Origin: Candidatus Dadabacteria bacterium
GTDB lineage: Bacteria > Bdellovibrionota_C > UBA2361 > J135
Reading direction: 5' to 3'
DNA length: 5,247 bases
Assembly: GCA_003694225.1 (NCBI GenBank)
Contig: RFKT01000085.1
Span: 1-5,247, forward strand
In this document: one piece after another, positions 1-5,247 of the stretch
How positions within the stretch are numbered: position 1 is the stretch's first letter
How the letters are laid out: the number at the start of each line of letters is the position of its first letter
Made by a program: the position numbers and the translations under genes
Notes under the pieces: model-generated
Seen by the model: the letters and a program-made list of their open reading frames with translations, nothing else
Databases searched by the model: none
What the model was told of the DNA's origin: nothing

Positions 1-3
1 CTT

Positions 4-57
4 TCGTTCTCTGGAGCGGGGCTACTTTTCTCGTTCTCTGGAGCGGGGCTACTTTTT
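4..57 (+). repeat. Tandem repeat pair, left (27-bp period)
   Basis: Two adjacent copies of a 27-base unit (4-30 and 31-57) are identical over the first 26 bases. Each contains the core GCGGGGCTACT (16-26 and 43-53). The same core appears in the opposite orientation at 206-216 and 230-240. The extended shared consensus is GGWGCGGGGCTACT. Repeated units of this kind near an element end resemble transposase-binding repeats of IS21-family elements, but no transposase gene is in the window, so the assignment is inference. Confidence 0.85.
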
Positions 58-58
58 A

Positions 59-93
59 TCGACTTCGAGGAAACTATTCTGAATCTCAGTCGA
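59..93. other. Possible hairpin between the repeat pairs
   Basis: TCGACT (59-64) pairs with AGTCGA (88-93). After a two-base bulge, GAG (67-69) pairs with CTC (85-87). The loop is about 15 bases. No T run follows, so it is not a terminator. It may be chance or a structural part of the repeat-flanked element. Confidence 0.3.
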
Positions 94-197
94 ATATTAT
101 GTGTTAGTAAAACCTATAATACCTAAAATCCCGCTGAGTTATAACTAGGCTTCACACCTAATTCTTAAAACTCCCATAAAATAGGCTTGAACTTGAA

Positions 198-248
198 TTC
201 CATAGAGTAGCCCCGCACCTTTTCCATAGAGTAGCCCCGCACCTTTTC
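198..248 (-). repeat. Tandem repeat pair, right (24-bp period), inverted relative to left pair
   Basis: A 27-base unit starting at 198 recurs exactly at 222, giving a 24-base period with a 3-base overlap. The core AGTAGCCCCGC is the reverse complement of the core in the left pair. Outside the core and a short GG flank, the left and right units differ. So the two ends share a recognition-like motif but are not simple inverted copies of each other. This is what one expects of left and right ends of an element, or of a cluster of protein-binding sites. Confidence 0.85.
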
Positions 249-343
249 AGAAATGCCCTAATCTTACTATCCTTTTAAGAGCCTGGCACCAAAATAATAG
301 CTCCAAGGGGCCGCCTTTAGAAACATCGCTTCTTATGGGCAGA

Positions 344-1207
344 TTAAATAGATTTTAAGACCTCTCTAATAATTGATTTAAGCCTAGGGGCTGCCCTATC
401 CCCCGCTTCCTTTACCTCTTGATGGCTCGGCTCTGCTTTTCCAATTCCAGCCGCCTTGTTTGTGACTGTGGAGACGCCCAATATCCTTACCTGATCTCCC
501 CTCATCTGCTTTAACGCCAAAACCTCCGGCACTGTTGACATGCCAACGAGATCGATTCCACCGAGAGCGCGCAAAAGATTTATATCTCCACGGCTCTCAT
601 AACGGGGTCCGGGCAAAAAACAGTATACGCCCTCTTTGCAAAACCCGCCGACTTCAAGCCTTTCGGCTGAAGCAAGAAAAATATCTCTCAAACCTTTATC
701 GTAAGGATCTGTCTGCGGATAAAATTTGTCGCCCAGCTTTGGATGTTCCAAACCAAATGATGGGTATTAAAAAAAAAAAAGCGAGATATGGTTTGTGAGC
801 ACAACATGATCCCCCACATTCATATCGGGATTTAAGCTTCCAGCGGCATTTGTAACAATTACGTCCGTAACCCCCATCAAAGCCATAAGCCTTACTCCAA
901 AGGCAACATCTCTCGGGTGCAAGCCATCGTGGCAGTGCACCCTTCCATTAAAAAGCGCAACATCTCTCTCTCCAATTGACCCAACAATAAGCTCTCCAGC
1001 ATGCCCCTCGGTTGTTGAGCGGGGCATATGAGGGATGGAGTCATAAGGAATTGTATCAGCGCGCTCTACATCGTCCGCCAAACCGCCAAGACCGCTTCCA
1101 AGAATTATCAATATATTAGGAAACCGGCTTATGCGCTGTGTAAGAAAATCAGCTGCTTCTTCCAATCTAGCCACATATTCACGACCGGCTTCATTGCCAA
1201 GCTGCAT
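344..1207 (-). pseudogene. Purine nucleoside phosphorylase, interrupted by an in-frame stop
   Basis: This is a class II (trimeric, human/PunA-like) purine nucleoside phosphorylase, which splits purine nucleosides with phosphate into base and ribose-1-phosphate in the cytoplasm. I place the start at the ATG at 1207: a GGGGG ribosome site sits 6 bases upstream, and it gives 36 residues before the GSGLG phosphate loop (residues 37-41), close to the 38 in the paralogue at 2291-3160. A TTG at 1300 and an ATG at 1267 are open in the same frame but less likely. Visible motifs are GRVH (88-91), TNAAG (119-123) and, after the break, GPRYES, GMSTVPE, TNKAAG and a late PSH; these hold the Glu, Met-Ser, Asn and His of the purine and ribose site. 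Human Tyr88 and Glu89 correspond to His and Asp here. A TAA at 767-769 follows a 12-T run and ends the protein at 146 residues; the rest (to 344) continues in the same frame with no good restart site. It is probably inactive unless the break is an assembly error. Confidence 0.85.
769..780. repeat. 12-base A/T homopolymer at the phosphorylase break
   Basis: Twelve consecutive A on the plus strand read as twelve T in the phosphorylase message and run straight into the TAA stop. Runs of this length are prone to replication slippage, polymerase slippage and sequencing error. Changing the run by one or two bases would not by itself restore the protein, because both halves are already in the same frame. 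Confidence 0.9.
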
Positions 1208-1213
1208 TGAAAA

Positions 1214-1218
1214 CCCCC
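1214..1218 (-). promoter_or_regulatory. Ribosome binding site for the 1207 start
   Basis: On the minus strand TAGGGGG is followed by 6 bases and then ATG at 1207. This is the best-spaced purine-rich site upstream of the phosphorylase. It supports the 1207 start over the longer alternatives. Confidence 0.6.
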
Positions 1219-1262
1219 TATCTAAATTCAAGTCCGAGCGATCGAATGACTCTAAGCCTGGA

Positions 1263-1290
1263 AACATAATAACACACCCCACTTTATCAA
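1263..1290 (-). promoter_or_regulatory. Candidate sigma-70 promoter for the minus-strand phosphorylase
   Basis: On the minus strand TTGATA (1285-1290, five of six to TTGACA) is followed by a 16-base spacer and TATGTT (1263-1268, four of six to TATAAT). Transcription would begin near 1256, giving a leader of about 50 bases before the 1207 start. It would also place the ATG at 1267 and the TTG at 1300 upstream of the message, again favouring 1207. The match is moderate and unverified. Confidence 0.35.
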
Positions 1291-1350
1291 TAAACGACAA
1301 TTAAATATAACCCAACTGCCGAAGCTAGTAAAATTTTTCATCTTCCAAAA

Positions 1351-1378
1351 TTGGAGTAGCAAAAAGATGTGTGATACT
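1351..1378 (+). promoter_or_regulatory. Candidate promoter for the plus-strand salvage operon
   Basis: TTGGAG (1351-1356) lies 16 bases upstream of GATACT (1373-1378), which is preceded by TGT and so forms an extended -10 element. A second -10-like hexamer, TATAGT at 1421-1426 (five of six), lacks a good -35. Either could drive the operon that starts at 1454; I slightly favour the first because of the extended -10. Confidence 0.3.
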
Positions 1379-1383
1379 ATTCC

Positions 1384-1416
1384 CTGCGTTGTAGCACCTC
1401 TTAGGCGGCTACGCAG
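1384..1416. promoter_or_regulatory. Hairpin/imperfect palindrome in the divergent intergenic region
   Basis: CTGCGT (1384-1389) pairs with ACGCAG (1411-1416). After a three-base bulge AGC (1393-1395) pairs with GCT (1408-1410), and CCT (1397-1399) can pair with AGG (1403-1405) around a CTT loop. No T run follows in either direction, so it is not an intrinsic terminator. Its place between two divergent salvage genes suits an operator, or a structure at the very 5' end of the operon transcript if the 1351-1378 promoter is used. Confidence 0.4.
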
Positions 1417-1453
1417 TGTGTATAGTTTGGTTCCACAGAGATAAAACACCGCA

Positions 1454-2298
1454 ATGCGCGATATTGAATCATCCCATGAGCAGGAAGTAGACATAGGATC
1501 TGCTGCCTTTAAAGAAACAGACCTTCCTAATACCTCAAAAGCGCCTCTACGCAATTCCTATCTATCCGACACTTTACAGCGGCTCTGCGTTAGAGGAGCT
1601 GTCTTCGATCTAGATCTTACATTAGTCGATTCTCAGCCTGTGTATATATCTCTTGAGACATTAACGTGTCACCATTTAGGGTTTACAAATGACTCAGAAA
1701 TAAGGAAGAGGGATCAAGAGCTTATTGCTTCTTCCGGCGTTGATATTATGCGCGGCATGTATGATCTATGTGGCGGCAAGGAAGGAACAGGCGTTACATT
1801 TGGCGATTTTTTTAGCTATTACCAGACGCTTGTACAAAAGCTCCTCTCTGGAGAATCTATAACAAACGTCTTCCCAAAATTGGTCCCAGGAGCTGATGCG
1901 CTTGTTGATGTACCTCTCTCAATGGGGATTGTGTCCGTTATAGCCACAGGCTCACAGAGATCCATGGCTGAGTTTCTGTACGAGCGTCATCTTTGAATAG
2001 ATATTTCCAAAGTGAAAATATGGTCTGCGGGGATGATTCTCCCCTCAATAAATCTGACCCAGCTTACTGGGACGAACTGTTTAGAAGACTTCCGGAAGGC
2101 GCCGTAGCAGGGTTTGAAGATAACCCTGTGGCTGCAAGGTGGATGCTGGCACATGATAGATGTATAAGGGTTTTTGCACTGATAGAGCCAGATAGTACGG
2201 AAGCTTTATCTCTTAAGCGAGAGTTTGGAGAAAGGATTAAATGTACGCGCTCGTGGGGAGAATTGCTAAGTCCTATGGAGGGACAAAACAATGATTAA
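1454..2298 (+). pseudogene. HAD-superfamily phosphatase, split by a frameshift near 1994
   Basis: HAD-family hydrolase of the phosphoglycolate phosphatase / beta-phosphoglucomutase type, which removes or moves phosphate via an aspartyl-phosphate; the substrate is unknown. The first frame (1454-1996, 180 residues) has motif I FDLDLTLVDS (Asp52, Asp54, Thr56), an alpha-helical cap and motif II VIATGS (Thr165), then stops at TGA (1994-1996). The other frame resumes without a gap from TTG at 1993 and carries HLNRYF-like continuity, the motif III Lys (NKSDP) and motif IV GFEDNP up to 2298. The catalytic set is therefore split between two frames, and neither part should work alone. One extra T in the CTTTG run at 1991-1995 would rejoin them. 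The roughly 45-residue polar N-terminal extension before motif I is unusual. The start at 1454 is the first ATG after an in-frame stop at 1442, but its ribosome site is weak. The 3' end overlaps the next gene by 8 bases, indicating an operon. Confidence 0.78.
2277..2283 (+). promoter_or_regulatory. Strong ribosome binding site for the 2291 start
   Basis: GGAGGGA sits 7 bases before the ATG at 2291, inside the end of the phosphatase gene. It fixes the start and shows the phosphorylase can be translated independently of the broken gene upstream. Confidence 0.8.
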
Positions 2299-3160
2299 CA
2301 GAGAAGTGTTGTCTGATGGTGACTCATATATTAAAGGCCTTAAGGAAGCTGTCGCGTATTTAAGGGAACATATTCCTTCTGTCCCCAGAGTTACGCTTGT
2401 TACGGGAAGCGGCCTTGGCAATATAGCGTCTGCTATAGAAAACCGTATTACAATACCCTTTGGCGATATCCCTCACTTTCCTCTTTCCACCGTCAAAGGG
2501 CATGAAGGCAACTTAATCTTTGGCTCTCTAGAAGGCCAAGATGTAGCCGTATTGCAGGGGCGAGTGCACCTTTATGAGGGATATCCCGCTTCCATGGTTG
2601 CCTTTCCTGTCAGGTCGCTCGGTTTGCTTGGATCTGAAATATTTTTCGCAACAAACTCAGCAGGAGGATTAAACGGGAAATTAAAGATAGGCGATCTTAT
2701 GCTAATTACAAACCATATATCGCTCTTTGGCGATGATCCTACAATAGGAGTGTACCATCCTGAGCTTGGAGAACTCTTTTATGATGTTTACGAACCTTAC
2801 GATCCAACCCTATGCAATATTGCCAGAGCAGCATTTGAGGAGCACAACATACCACATGGTGAAGGCACATACTCAATTTACAAGGGCTGCTCATATGAAA
2901 CCAAAGCTGAAATAGAGATGTTGCGCCGGATGGGCGCTGACGCAGTGGGCAAATCAACGGTGCCAGAGGTGTTGGCAGCAAAGCAGTTGGGAATGCGAGT
3001 TGTGGGGATTTCATGTATCACAGCTGATGTAAGTCCGGAAGCAATGCTTAAGAGAAAAACTTCCATTAACCATAAAGATATTCTAGAAGCTGGTAAGTTG
3101 TGTGAACGCAATTTAGAGATTGTCATTAAAGAAATATTCAAGCAATTGCACGAAGTTTAA
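2291..3160 (+). CDS. PNP-family nucleoside phosphorylase, altered base-binding site
   Basis: Full-length class II nucleoside phosphorylase (289 residues; PNP_UDP_1-type fold, cytoplasmic, probably trimeric) that should convert a nucleoside plus phosphate to base and ribose-1-phosphate. Catalytic and phosphate motifs are intact: GSGLG (39-43), STVKGH (66-71), GRVHLYEGY (90-98) with Arg91, His93, Tyr95 and Glu96, TNSAGG (121-126), SYE with Glu203, STVPE (222-226), and the late NH pair with His261 for ribose. Two base-pocket positions differ from standard purine enzymes: human Met219 aligns with Lys221, and human Asn243, which hydrogen-bonds the purine, aligns with Ala245 (ITADV where purine enzymes have ITNKV). 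Ser123 replaces the usual Ala116. Base preference may therefore differ from inosine/guanosine. It is clearly a paralogue of the broken gene at 344-1207. It overlaps the phosphatase end by 8 bases and precedes the phosphoribosyltransferase start by 25 bases. Family assignment is firm; substrate is open. Confidence 0.93.
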   Translation: MINREVLSDGDSYIKGLKEAVAYLREHIPSVPRVTLVTGSGLGNIASAIENRITIPFGDIPHFPLSTVKGHEGNLIFGSLEGQDVAVLQGRVHLYEGYPASMVAFPVRSLGLLGSEIFFATNSAGGLNGKLKIGDLMLITNHISLFGDDPTIGVYHPELGELFYDVYEPYDPTLCNIARAAFEEHNIPHGEGTYSIYKGCSYETKAEIEMLRRMGADAVGKSTVPEVLAAKQLGMRVVGISCITADVSPEAMLKRKTSINHKDILEAGKLCERNLEIVIKEIFKQLHEV

Positions 3161-3172
3161 TTGGCATTATTT

Positions 3173-3180
3173 AAGAGGAG
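3173..3180 (+). promoter_or_regulatory. Ribosome binding site selecting GTG 3186
   Basis: AAGAGGAG is followed by 5 bases and GTG at 3186. An in-frame ATG at 3120 lies inside the preceding gene and has no such site, so the GTG is preferred and the overlap disappears. Confidence 0.75.
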
Positions 3181-3185
3181 TAGTT

Positions 3186-4121
3186 GTGGAAAGAAGAGGT
3201 ATAGACCAAAACGCTGACCAATGTATCCCTTCTAATACGAACCCTGTGCCTCATTTAGGGGGTGAGCACGTCTCGCTGCCACCGGAAGGGTTAACACTTG
3301 AAAGGTTAGAAGAGCTTATGGCTAGCCGCAATGACGGAAGATTTGTGCCGTTTCCACAAGACTTCTACACCCAGTGCCAAGACTTAGTAAGAAAATATAT
3401 AAGATTTACAGAAATTGGCATTGAGCAAGATATACTAAAAGCCCTGACTGCCTTTCCCCCGGCTCTAAAGGCTAAAGGAAATACCCCTTCAAGCGAAACA
3501 ACACTGCGGAGGCAAGCGGAATATGAAATTTCATTTGCAGAAGCGGCAAAAAGCCTTGCTCGGCAACTTTTAGAGAGAGCAGATTCTCAAGCACCCTCAG
3601 TAATGATTCCTATCTGGAGGGCGGGGCTTGTGTTTCTATCAGTTGAAGGAGTAGATAAATTAGCCGTGTTTCATATCGGAGCTACCAGAGATCCGTCTTC
3701 TTTGCAGACCTCATTTTACTATACATCTAATGCTCAACTTACTGCAGAACAAAGGCTTCTTATCTGTGATCCCATGGTAGGAACAGGGAATACGATTATC
3801 TCTGCGATCGATCTGCTACAAGAGAGAATACAGGGTTTCCAGAATGAGCAGGTTGTAGTTATAGCCATGTTCTCAACCCCGGAAGGAAGTGCTCGTTTGC
3901 TCCGGCGCTACCCCGGCATTGCCCTTTTAACCGCCTCAATGGATACCCATCTTGATGAAAACGCTTGGATAATTCACAATGATCCTTCACTCTTTCTGGG
4001 AGATTTTGGAGATCTTTTAAGAGCCAGAGTAGTTACTCCATCTCAAGCATCTGAGATGTATAAAAAGGGGGCAATTTCACTTGAGGGGCTAAGGGCTTTA
4101 ATGTCCAGACTCTCTGCCTAA
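3186..4121 (+). CDS. Uracil phosphoribosyltransferase-like protein with N-terminal extension
   Basis: With the GTG start the product has 311 residues, about 100 more than a standard uracil phosphoribosyltransferase (near 208). The C-terminal two-thirds follow the Upp pattern: PIWRAGL (142-148, Upp PILRAGL), a TRDPSSL segment (167-173) where Upp has the YRNEETL region, the PRPP-binding loop [12 protein letters not shown] (191-202), TPEG (231-234), TASMD (249-253) and a final GDFGD (272-276). This predicts transfer of ribose-5-phosphate from PRPP to a pyrimidine-like base in the cytoplasm. The uracil-contact loop is not standard: between Trp261-Ile-Ile and GDFGD it has HNDPSLFL where Upp has the short PGL, so it is about five residues longer. 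The first ~120 residues, including a leading polar Asn/Pro-rich stretch, are not recognised. It is the last gene of the operon; its stop overlaps that of the converging receptor gene. It could instead be a relative with another base specificity. Confidence 0.85.
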   Translation: MERRGIDQNADQCIPSNTNPVPHLGGEHVSLPPEGLTLERLEELMASRNDGRFVPFPQDFYTQCQDLVRKYIRFTEIGIEQDILKALTAFPPALKAKGNTPSSETTLRRQAEYEISFAEAAKSLARQLLERADSQAPSVMIPIWRAGLVFLSVEGVDKLAVFHIGATRDPSSLQTSFYYTSNAQLTAEQRLLICDPMVGTGNTIISAIDLLQERIQGFQNEQVVVIAMFSTPEGSARLLRRYPGIALLTASMDTHLDENAWIIHNDPSLFLGDFGDLLRARVVTPSQASEMYKKGAISLEGLRALMSRLSA

Positions 4122-5247
4122 AAATCACTATAATCGCTTTCATCAAGGGGGATAATTTCCTCTGGGTTTGGAGAGTCTTTTGGCTCTATAGGCTCTGATG
4201 CAGATGCTTCAAGGATAACAGTTTCCTCTAATATCTTGCTATCCGATAGCCTATTGTCTCCAGATGGCATATTCTTCTTGTCACCCTTAGCTTTAGCGGT
4301 TTCAAAGGGAGCTTTTGTGCTGCCATCTCCATTTCCATGCACCAGCTCTGCCAAGTCATCTACTATAGAAAGTAGGCTTTGCGCCTGCTGTTTCAGCTCT
4401 ATCGCCGCCGCAGCAGATTGCTCTGCGGCGGCGGCTGCATTTTGAGTTGCTCTATCTACCTCTTGAATTGCAACATTGACCTGTTCCAGCCCTGTAGACT
4501 GCTCTCGGCTAGCTGTAGAGATTTCGTTTACCAAGCTGGCGGAATCTGCCGATTTTTCACTTACATTCTTAAATATATCAGAGACGGCCTGAACCACCTC
4601 AACTCCAGCATCTGCAAGAGAAATAGATTTATTTATCTTGTCTGTGGTATCCTTTGCTGCATCAGCACTTCTCTGAGCTAAATTGCGCACCTCCTCGGCC
4701 ACAACGGCAAAGCCTCTGCCCGCATCCCCAGCCCTTGCGGCCTCAACCGCGGCGTTTAATGCAAGAAGATTTGTCTGAAAGGCTATATCATCTATGGTTT
4801 TTATGATCTCTGTAGTCTCATCAGCAGCCTTTCTTATATCCTTAATAGCGGCTTCCATCTCAAACATCACTGCCACCCCTTGCTCCACAAGTGTGCTGAT
4901 CTCAGATGAAAGAGCGGTGGCTTTGCCGGAGTGATCCGCATTGCTTTTTGCCACAGATGATATCTCTTCAAGTGATGCGGCAGTCTCTTCAAGTGAAGCT
5001 GCCTGCTCAGTTGAACTGTCTGCCAAGGCCTTGCTTCCAGAAGAAACCTGTTCGGCAGCAAGATTAACCCCTGTGGCATTTTTGGAAAGAGCAGATATTG
5101 CGCTTACAAGCGCATTTGTAATCCTTCCAATTACCCGGTAAGAAACCAAAAAGAGCAAAAGTGCTACCAGAAAGGCTGACCCAGCAGTGTAATATAAAAG
5201 CCTTGTATACTTTATGGCTCTATCTTTTGCAATCAACTCAATTTCAC
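4118..5247 (-). CDS. Methyl-accepting chemotaxis protein, C-terminal part (cut by window edge)
   Basis: C-terminal part of a transmembrane chemoreceptor that signals through CheW/CheA. The frame stays open to the window end, so the N-terminus and any sensor domain lie outside; a TTG at 5236 is not a believable start. Counting from there, a hydrophobic segment at about 14-37 is the last membrane helix. A Glu/Gln/Ala-rich methylation helix follows (about 75-92), then the highly conserved hairpin tip with [20 protein letters not shown] (148-167) and [15 protein letters not shown] (173-187), and the returning helix with a second methylation-like stretch and an Ala-rich [12 protein letters not shown] (268-279). 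Only about 37 residues separate the membrane helix from the methylation helix, too few for a normal HAMP domain. The last 70 residues are polar and acidic, ending DESDYSDF, with no NWETF-type CheR pentapeptide. The TAG stop (4118-4120) overlaps the TAA of the converging gene. Confidence 0.95.
   Translation of the reverse strand, partial: EIELIAKDRAIKYTRLLYYTAGSAFLVALLLFLVSYRVIGRITNALVSAISALSKNATGVNLAAEQVSSGSKALADSSTEQAASLEETAASLEEISSVAKSNADHSGKATALSSEISTLVEQGVAVMFEMEAAIKDIRKAADETTEIIKTIDDIAFQTNLLALNAAVEAARAGDAGRGFAVVAEEVRNLAQRSADAAKDTTDKINKSISLADAGVEVVQAVSDIFKNVSEKSADSASLVNEISTASREQSTGLEQVNVAIQEVDRATQNAAAAAEQSAAAAIELKQQAQSLLSIVDDLAELVHGNGDGSTKAPFETAKAKGDKKNMPSGDNRLSDSKILEETVILEASASEPIEPKDSPNPEEIIPLDESDYSDF
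4403..4433. other. Perfect 11-bp GC-rich hairpin inside the receptor gene
   Basis: CGCCGCCGCAG (4403-4413) and CTGCGGCGGCG (4423-4433) are exact reverse complements around a 9-base loop. It arises from two runs of alanine codons in the receptor, the first using mainly GCC and the second GCG. On the plus strand a TTTT (4440-4443) follows seven bases later, so it could weakly stop transcripts running out of the salvage operon. That function is inference. Confidence 0.45.

Larger units (their letters stand above)
1..343. other. Non-coding region with inverted pairs of tandem repeats
   Basis: I see no credible gene in this stretch. Its outer parts are two tandem repeat pairs (4-57 and 198-248) lying in opposite orientation. 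Between them are about 140 bases of AT-rich sequence with no long reading frame and one possible hairpin (59-93). From 249 to 343 lies the downstream flank of the broken phosphorylase gene, which reads leftwards; I found no convincing intrinsic terminator there, only short weak pairings around 288-318. The arrangement could be an IS21-like element without its transposase genes, or the edge of an element that begins outside the window. Confidence 0.6.

Noticed and set aside
1..248. CRISPR array
   Set aside because: Only two copies per unit, immediately adjacent with no unique spacers, and the two pairs are inverted relative to each other.
767..785. Rescue of the phosphorylase by polymerase slippage on the T12 run
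   Set aside because: Both halves are already in one frame; a one- or two-base slip removes the stop but leaves the second half out of frame and soon hits other stops.
535..798. Plus-strand open frame of 87 codons across the phosphorylase break
   Set aside because: It is antisense to clear PNP coding sequence on the minus strand, has no family resemblance and includes the homopolymer as Lys codons.
1301..1453. Purine riboswitch
   Set aside because: The conserved core and three-way junction pattern of that aptamer is not visible; only a simple hairpin is present.
1252..1554. Minus-strand frame of 100 codons over the divergent region
   Set aside because: It overlaps the start of the HAD gene and the start region of the phosphorylase, with no recognisable content or ribosome site; best seen as chance.
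1988..1999. Programmed -1 frameshift in the HAD gene
   Set aside because: CAT CTT TGA is not a convincing X-XXY-YYZ slippery site, and I see no downstream stem or upstream stimulator. A lost T is simpler.
3120..3185. ATG at 3120 as the start of the phosphoribosyltransferase
   Set aside because: It would overlap the upstream gene by 41 bases and lacks a ribosome site, whereas GTG 3186 has a well-spaced AAGAGGAG.
4236..4681. Plus-strand Ala/Ser- and Cys-rich frames opposite the receptor
   Set aside because: They mirror the low-complexity, Ala-rich coding of the chemoreceptor and resemble no protein family.

Overview
The window looks like the chromosome of a Gram-negative-type, chemotactic bacterium of moderate GC (mid-40s percent by eye). 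It carries a transmembrane chemotaxis receptor and tightly packed genes with strong AGGAG-type ribosome binding sites. I cannot name the taxon. The acidic '-DYSDF' receptor tail would fit a deltaproteobacterial or Synergistota-like lineage, but that is only an impression.

Layout. Positions 1-343 are non-coding. They hold two pairs of short tandem repeats, one pair at each end of the first 250 bases, in opposite orientation and sharing the core GCGGGGCTACT. This resembles the multi-repeat ends of an IS21-type insertion sequence, or a small non-autonomous derivative. At 344-1207 (minus strand) lies a purine nucleoside phosphorylase (PNP) gene broken by an in-frame stop at a 12-base T run. At 1208-1453 there is a divergent control region with candidate promoters and a hairpin. 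From 1454 to 4121 (plus strand) runs a compact apparent operon: a HAD-family phosphatase interrupted by a frameshift (1454-2298), an intact second PNP-family gene (2291-3160), and a uracil-phosphoribosyltransferase-like gene with an unusual N-terminal extension (3186-4121). A methyl-accepting chemotaxis protein gene (minus strand, cut off by the window end) converges on it, the two stop codons overlapping.

How it fits together. The plus-strand operon has the parts of a nucleoside/nucleobase salvage module: phosphorolysis of a nucleoside to base plus ribose-1-phosphate, conversion of a base to its nucleotide with PRPP, and a phosphatase. The most interesting point is a mismatch. The broken PNP copy keeps most of the canonical purine-contact residues, including the Asn and Met. 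The intact copy has lost the Asn that reads the purine base (Ala instead) and the Met two residues from it in the pocket (Lys instead). The adjacent phosphoribosyltransferase has an insertion in the loop that contacts uracil. Together these suggest, without proof, a salvage module for a base other than the standard ones. Two broken reading frames within about 1.3 kb could be real decay or assembly errors at T runs.
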